This document shows, piece by piece, positions 13,884-16,426 of a DNA stretch of 16,426 nt. Made by a program: the position numbers and the translations under genes. Each line of letters starts with the position of its first letter. The first letter of the stretch is position 1. The stretch is from Paracoccaceae bacterium (GTDB lineage Bacteria; Pseudomonadota; Alphaproteobacteria; Rhodobacterales; Rhodobacteraceae). The notes beneath the pieces are model-generated. The model had not been told where the DNA came from. It was given only the letters and a program-made list of their open reading frames with translations, and ran no database searches. The stretch lies in the NCBI GenBank assembly GCA_002400675.1, contig NVQY01000040.1:1-16426 (forward strand). Direction: 5' to 3'.

Positions 13884-14839
13884 TTGAGGTCGTCCTTGGT
13901 TTCCTCGTCGTCCTCGAAGAACTCTTTCATCATCGGATCTTCTTCGACGTCGTCGTCATCATCGTCGTCGATGTCAAACAGGCTTTCACCTTCGCCGATG
14001 GTGCCGTCCTTGCGGGCCTGGACATCCTTTTGACGTTCCACATAGGCCACGAGATAGATCGAGATTTCGTACAAGCCATAGACCACAACGAACAGGATCA
14101 ACTGCGTGGTGACATCGGGGGGCGTCACAAGGGCGGCCACCAGCAGGATGCCGACAACGGCGTATTTGCGCATTTTTTTCAAGCCACGCGAACTGGCCAG
14201 CCCGGCCTTGCCCATCAGCGTCAACAGCACCGGCAACTGAAAGCAAAGCCCAAAGGCGATGATCATCTTCAGGGTTATATCCAGCGATTCATTGACCTTA
14301 CCGTTGAACACGATGTCGATGCCACTGGTGCGGGGCACGCCCACGCCACCTTCGCCACCCGTCACCGCCGCCATCAGCGACGGCAGATCGGCAAAGCCCA
14401 GAAAGAACGTCATCGCCAGCGGCACCACCACATAATGGGCAAACGCCGCGCCCATCAGGAACAGCACCGGCGAGGCAATCAGGAACGGCAGGAACGCGCC
14501 CCGTTCGTTCTTGTAAAGACCCGGAGCCACAAAGCGCCACAACTGAAATCCGATCACCGGAAAGGCCAGCATAAAGCCACCCACCATAGAAATACGGATC
14601 AGGGTGAAAAAGTATTCCTGCGGCGCGGTGTACTGCATCACCGGGTTGTCATTGCCCAGCGCGCGCATGCTGGTTTCAATCGGCACCAGCAGAAAATCAA
14701 GGATCGCGCTGCCAAAGGTAAAGGCGATGATCATCCCGACGAAAAACGCCAGAACCGACCTGATCAGCCGGTTGCGCAACTCTGCCAGATGCTCGATCAG
14801 CGGGGCCGCGCTGTCGTCGATCTCTTTTGCGTCACTCAT
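13880..14839 (-). CDS. tatC: twin-arginine translocase subunit TatC with long acidic C-terminal tail
   Basis: Inner-membrane receptor for twin-arginine signal peptides in folded-protein export. 319 aa against about 250 for E. coli TatC. The cytoplasmic start [13 protein letters not shown], six hydrophobic segments (from about 26, 80, 117, 190, 226 and 246) and the signal-binding LYKNER (Glu112, equivalent to E. coli Glu103) are present. The second periplasmic loop carries an extra Gly-rich stretch (GGEGGVGVP). After residue 270 comes a highly charged tail including seven consecutive Asp (291-297) and further Asp/Glu runs. Start ATG overlaps the tatB stop (ATGA) and its stop overlaps the ATPase start. 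Confidence 0.97.
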   Translation of the reverse strand: MSDAKEIDDSAAPLIEHLAELRNRLIRSVLAFFVGMIIAFTFGSAILDFLLVPIETSMRALGNDNPVMQYTAPQEYFFTLIRISMVGGFMLAFPVIGFQLWRFVAPGLYKNERGAFLPFLIASPVLFLMGAAFAHYVVVPLAMTFFLGFADLPSLMAAVTGGEGGVGVPRTSGIDIVFNGKVNESLDITLKMIIAFGLCFQLPVLLTLMGKAGLASSRGLKKMRKYAVVGILLVAALVTPPDVTTQLILFVVVYGLYEISIYLVAYVERQKDVQARKDGTIGEGESLFDIDDDDDDDVEEDPMMKEFFEDDEETKDDLK

Positions 14840-15351
14840 GTTTTGCTTTCCGCCTCAGAGCTTTCTTTCGGGGCCGCCTGTGCCGCCGTTTCTGCCGCCG
14901 CCTCGGACGCTGTAACGGCGGCTTCGGCCTCGTCTGCCTTGGCCAGCGCATCTTTGGCCTCTTTGGCCTTGCGGGTCGCAGCGGCCCGCGCGGTCGAAGC
15001 CTGTATCTTGCGCGCGGATTCGGCCCGTTCCGCCGAAAGTTTGCCGGTTTCCGAGCCAGGGTCATATTTGGTCGGATCAAGGTTCGATGTCAGATCACGC
15101 GCGGCATCCTTGACGCCATCCAGCGCGCTGCCAACCGGGTTGGTCGCCGCCTTCAGCCCCTTGGCCATGTCCTTGATGCCTGTGTCATCTGCGGCATCGT
15201 TCATCGCCCGGCTAAAGTCGCGCGCCATGCCCTTGGCCTTGCCCACATAGCGCCCCACATTGCGGAACAGCACCGGCAAATCCTTGGGCCCCACGACGAT
15301 CAACGCGACGATGCCCACCACCAACATTTCAGTCCAGCCAAGATCGAACAT
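14836..15351 (-). CDS. tatB: Sec-independent translocase subunit TatB
   Basis: A 171-aa protein that forms the substrate receptor with TatC. One N-terminal membrane helix ([20 protein letters not shown]), the Gly-Pro hinge (GPKDLP) and an amphipathic helix ([19 protein letters not shown]) are diagnostic; Glu8 in the helix is the TatB-type residue. The C-terminal half is a long Ala/Lys/Glu-rich, probably coiled or disordered region. It starts 6 nt after the tatA stop and overlaps tatC. Confidence 0.95.
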   Translation of the reverse strand: MFDLGWTEMLVVGIVALIVVGPKDLPVLFRNVGRYVGKAKGMARDFSRAMNDAADDTGIKDMAKGLKAATNPVGSALDGVKDAARDLTSNLDPTKYDPGSETGKLSAERAESARKIQASTARAAATRKAKEAKDALAKADEAEAAVTASEAAAETAAQAAPKESSEAESKT

Positions 15352-15357
15352 CGGCGT

Positions 15358-15600
15358 TTACGCCTTGTCTTTGTCGGTCTCGGCCACAACTTCGGCCTCG
15401 GCGTCGGGCGTGATGTCCTTGGCCACTTCGGCGGCGTCCTCTGCCTCAAGCTCTTTCTGCCCGTCGTTGATGCCCTTCTTGAACGATGTGATGCCTTTGC
15501 CCACCTCGCCCATGAGCGAGCTGATCTTGCCGCGCCCAAACAGCACCAAAACCACCACCGCAATCAGCAAAAGGCCCGGAAGGCCGATATTGTTCAACAT
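15358..15600 (-). CDS. tatA: Sec-independent translocase subunit TatA
   Basis: An 80-aa pore-forming Tat component: N-terminal membrane helix ([15 protein letters not shown]), hinge [17 protein letters not shown] with the conserved Phe-Gly, an amphipathic helix, then an acidic tail. It starts at ATG 15600 behind a strong AAGGAG (15607-15612) with 6-nt spacing, and is the first gene of tatA-tatB-tatC-ATPase. The operon is divergent from the small alpha/beta-barrel gene; the 221-bp gap between them must hold both promoters. Confidence 0.95.
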   Translation of the reverse strand: MLNNIGLPGLLLIAVVVLVLFGRGKISSLMGEVGKGITSFKKGINDGQKELEAEDAAEVAKDITPDAEAEVVAETDKDKA

Positions 15601-15755
15601 GTCATTCTCCTTGCATCTGCGATGCGGATTGCCACCCGCACCCTAAAATTCGCACTCGTTCTACGCAGACCCACGCCGCGACGAAAGCACCAAAGCACCC
15701 CAACGGGGCCAATTTCCGCAACATTACGCCCTGCCCGGCCAAGGTGCAATCTCTC

Positions 15756-15773
15756 CTGACAGGTTTATGTCAG
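15756..15773. promoter_or_regulatory. inverted repeat CTGACA-GGTTTA-TGTCAG, candidate YafY-type operator
   Basis: Perfect 6-bp arms around six bases, 49 bases upstream of the small barrel protein that is followed by a YafY/WYL-type regulator. The position suits a promoter-overlapping operator. That the neighbouring regulator binds it is inferred from proximity. CTGACA also resembles a -35 hexamer, but no good -10 was found at the right distance. Confidence 0.45.
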
Positions 15774-15821
15774 TTGCAGGGTGCTAGAGCGATCAGGTCA
15801 ATCAACAAAGGAGATGACAAC

Positions 15822-16133
15822 ATGACCAACCCAATCGCCGAAATCGTCACATTCTCGCTGGCCAGGGGCACCTCGCCCAGTGATTTTGTCGCCATCAGCC
15901 AGCAAAGCGAAGCCTTCGTGCGCGCCCAACCGGGGTTCGTGCGCCGCCAGCTAAGCCGGGGCGAAGATGGCCGTTGGACCGACTACGTGCTGTGGGCTGA
16001 CATGACATCGGCCAAAGCGGCGGCGGCCCGGTTCCCGACCCAGGATTTCGCCCCGGTGCTGATGGCGGCGATTGCGACCGATACAGTGCAGATGCGCCAC
16101 GAACAGGTTCTGTGGAACATGGCCACGACTTGA
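15822..16133 (+). CDS. small dimeric alpha/beta-barrel protein (antibiotic biosynthesis monooxygenase-like)
   Basis: A 103-aa protein (MTNPIAEIVTFSLARGTSPS) with the beta-alpha-beta pattern of the ABM/ferredoxin-like fold: a first strand EIVTFSLA, helix FVAISQQSEAFV, PGFVRRQLSRGEDGRW and then DYVLWADMTSAKAAAARF. Members include heme-degrading and polyketide monooxygenases, but many have no known function. AAGGAG precedes the ATG by 8 nt. The YafY-type regulator begins 33 nt downstream, suggesting a regulator-effector pair. Activity unknown. Confidence 0.8.
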   Translation: MTNPIAEIVTFSLARGTSPSDFVAISQQSEAFVRAQPGFVRRQLSRGEDGRWTDYVLWADMTSAKAAAARFPTQDFAPVLMAAIATDTVQMRHEQVLWNMATT

Positions 16134-16166
16134 CGAACCCGGTGCGCGCGCGGCAAGGGTAAGAAC

Positions 16167-16426
16167 ATGCGCCGCACCGACCGCCTTTTCGACATCATCC
16201 AGATCCTGCGCGACGGCAACCTGCACCGCGCGCAGGACATCGCCGAGCGCCTCGAAGTTTCTGTGCGCACGATCTACCGCGATATGGACACGCTGACAGC
16301 CTCAGGCGTGCCGGTGCAGGGCGAACGCGGCGTCGGCTACATGGCGCTAGAGGCGATCACCCTGCCGCCCCTGACCCTGACCCCGGCCGAACTAGAGGCG
16401 CTCAACCTCGGCATGGCCATCGTCGC
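16167..16426 (+). CDS. YafY/WYL-type transcriptional regulator, 3' end missing
   Basis: The first 86 residues are visible: MRRTDRLFDIIQILRDGNLH, then an HTH_11/DeoR-like winged helix whose recognition helix is AERLEVSVRTIYRDMDTL, then GVPVQGERGVGYMAL. This start is diagnostic of YafY-type regulators, which carry a C-terminal WYL ligand-binding domain, here beyond the right edge. AAGGG lies 7 nt upstream of the ATG. It probably regulates the preceding small gene and itself through the inverted repeat at 15756-15773. Confidence 0.9.
   Translation, partial: MRRTDRLFDIIQILRDGNLHRAQDIAERLEVSVRTIYRDMDTLTASGVPVQGERGVGYMALEAITLPPLTLTPAELEALNLGMAIV

Noticed and set aside
13930..13980. simple repeat of GTC/ATC triplets as an independent microsatellite or mobile remnant
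   Set aside because: It is in frame within tatC and simply encodes the Asp run of its acidic tail.
14030..15250. 406-codon open frame on the plus strand
   Set aside because: It is antisense to tatC and tatB, low-complexity and rich in His/Gln/Arg, with no recognisable domain.

Overview
This is a GC-rich window with alphaproteobacterial gene content, most likely from the order Rhodobacterales (Roseobacter group). The evidence is the set of neighbourhoods: tatABC next to a DUF815-type ATPase, surE-pcm followed by a LysM/M23 lipoprotein, a Bacillus-type purF, and a small alpha/beta-barrel protein beside a YafY-type regulator. No rRNA, tRNA, CRISPR array, insertion sequence or phage gene was seen. 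The order assignment is inferred from gene content and was not tested by a search.

Positions 1-5045 form a sugar-catabolic locus. On the minus strand lie an FGGY carbohydrate kinase (cut by the left edge) and an M42-type metallopeptidase-like hydrolase, overlapping by four bases. Divergent from these, on the plus strand, are an aldo/keto reductase of the L-fucose (D-threo-aldose) dehydrogenase type and an amidohydrolase of the fucono/rhamnono-lactonase type. A GntR/FCD repressor-like gene follows on the minus strand. An identical 12-bp near-palindrome, CTAGCATGTTAG, sits in the divergent intergenic region and at the regulator's own start. It is a good operator candidate tying the locus together. 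A 71-bp element with 23-bp perfect inverted arms and GTAG feet (REP/REPIN-like) separates the convergent lactonase and GntR genes.

Positions 5045-5400 hold no gene I can support, only several palindromes. Positions 5401-6978 hold a GlxA-like regulator (DJ-1/PfpI plus AraC HTH), divergent from an isochorismatase-family cysteine hydrolase.

Positions 7043-12996 read on the plus strand: purF (Fe-S type with propeptide), a 90-aa protein of unknown function, an SDR lacking the usual catalytic Ser, then surE-pcm and an NlpD-like LysM lipoprotein whose M23 domain has lost most zinc ligands, then a small secreted or lipid-anchored protein. The surE-pcm-nlpD order matches the one known in enterobacteria. 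A hairpin plus a purine-rich motif precedes surE.

Positions 13041-15600 are a minus-strand operon, tatA-tatB-tatC-ATPase, with overlapping stop and start codons at two junctions and an unusually acidic TatC tail. The window ends with a divergent plus-strand pair: a small dimeric alpha/beta-barrel protein behind a TGACA-type inverted repeat, and a YafY/WYL-type regulator cut by the right edge.

The most notable signals are the paired GntR operator with an apparently leaderless regulator promoter, the REPIN-like element, the M42 hydrolase embedded in sugar catabolism, and the tatC-coupled ATPase. I found no clearly unprecedented system.
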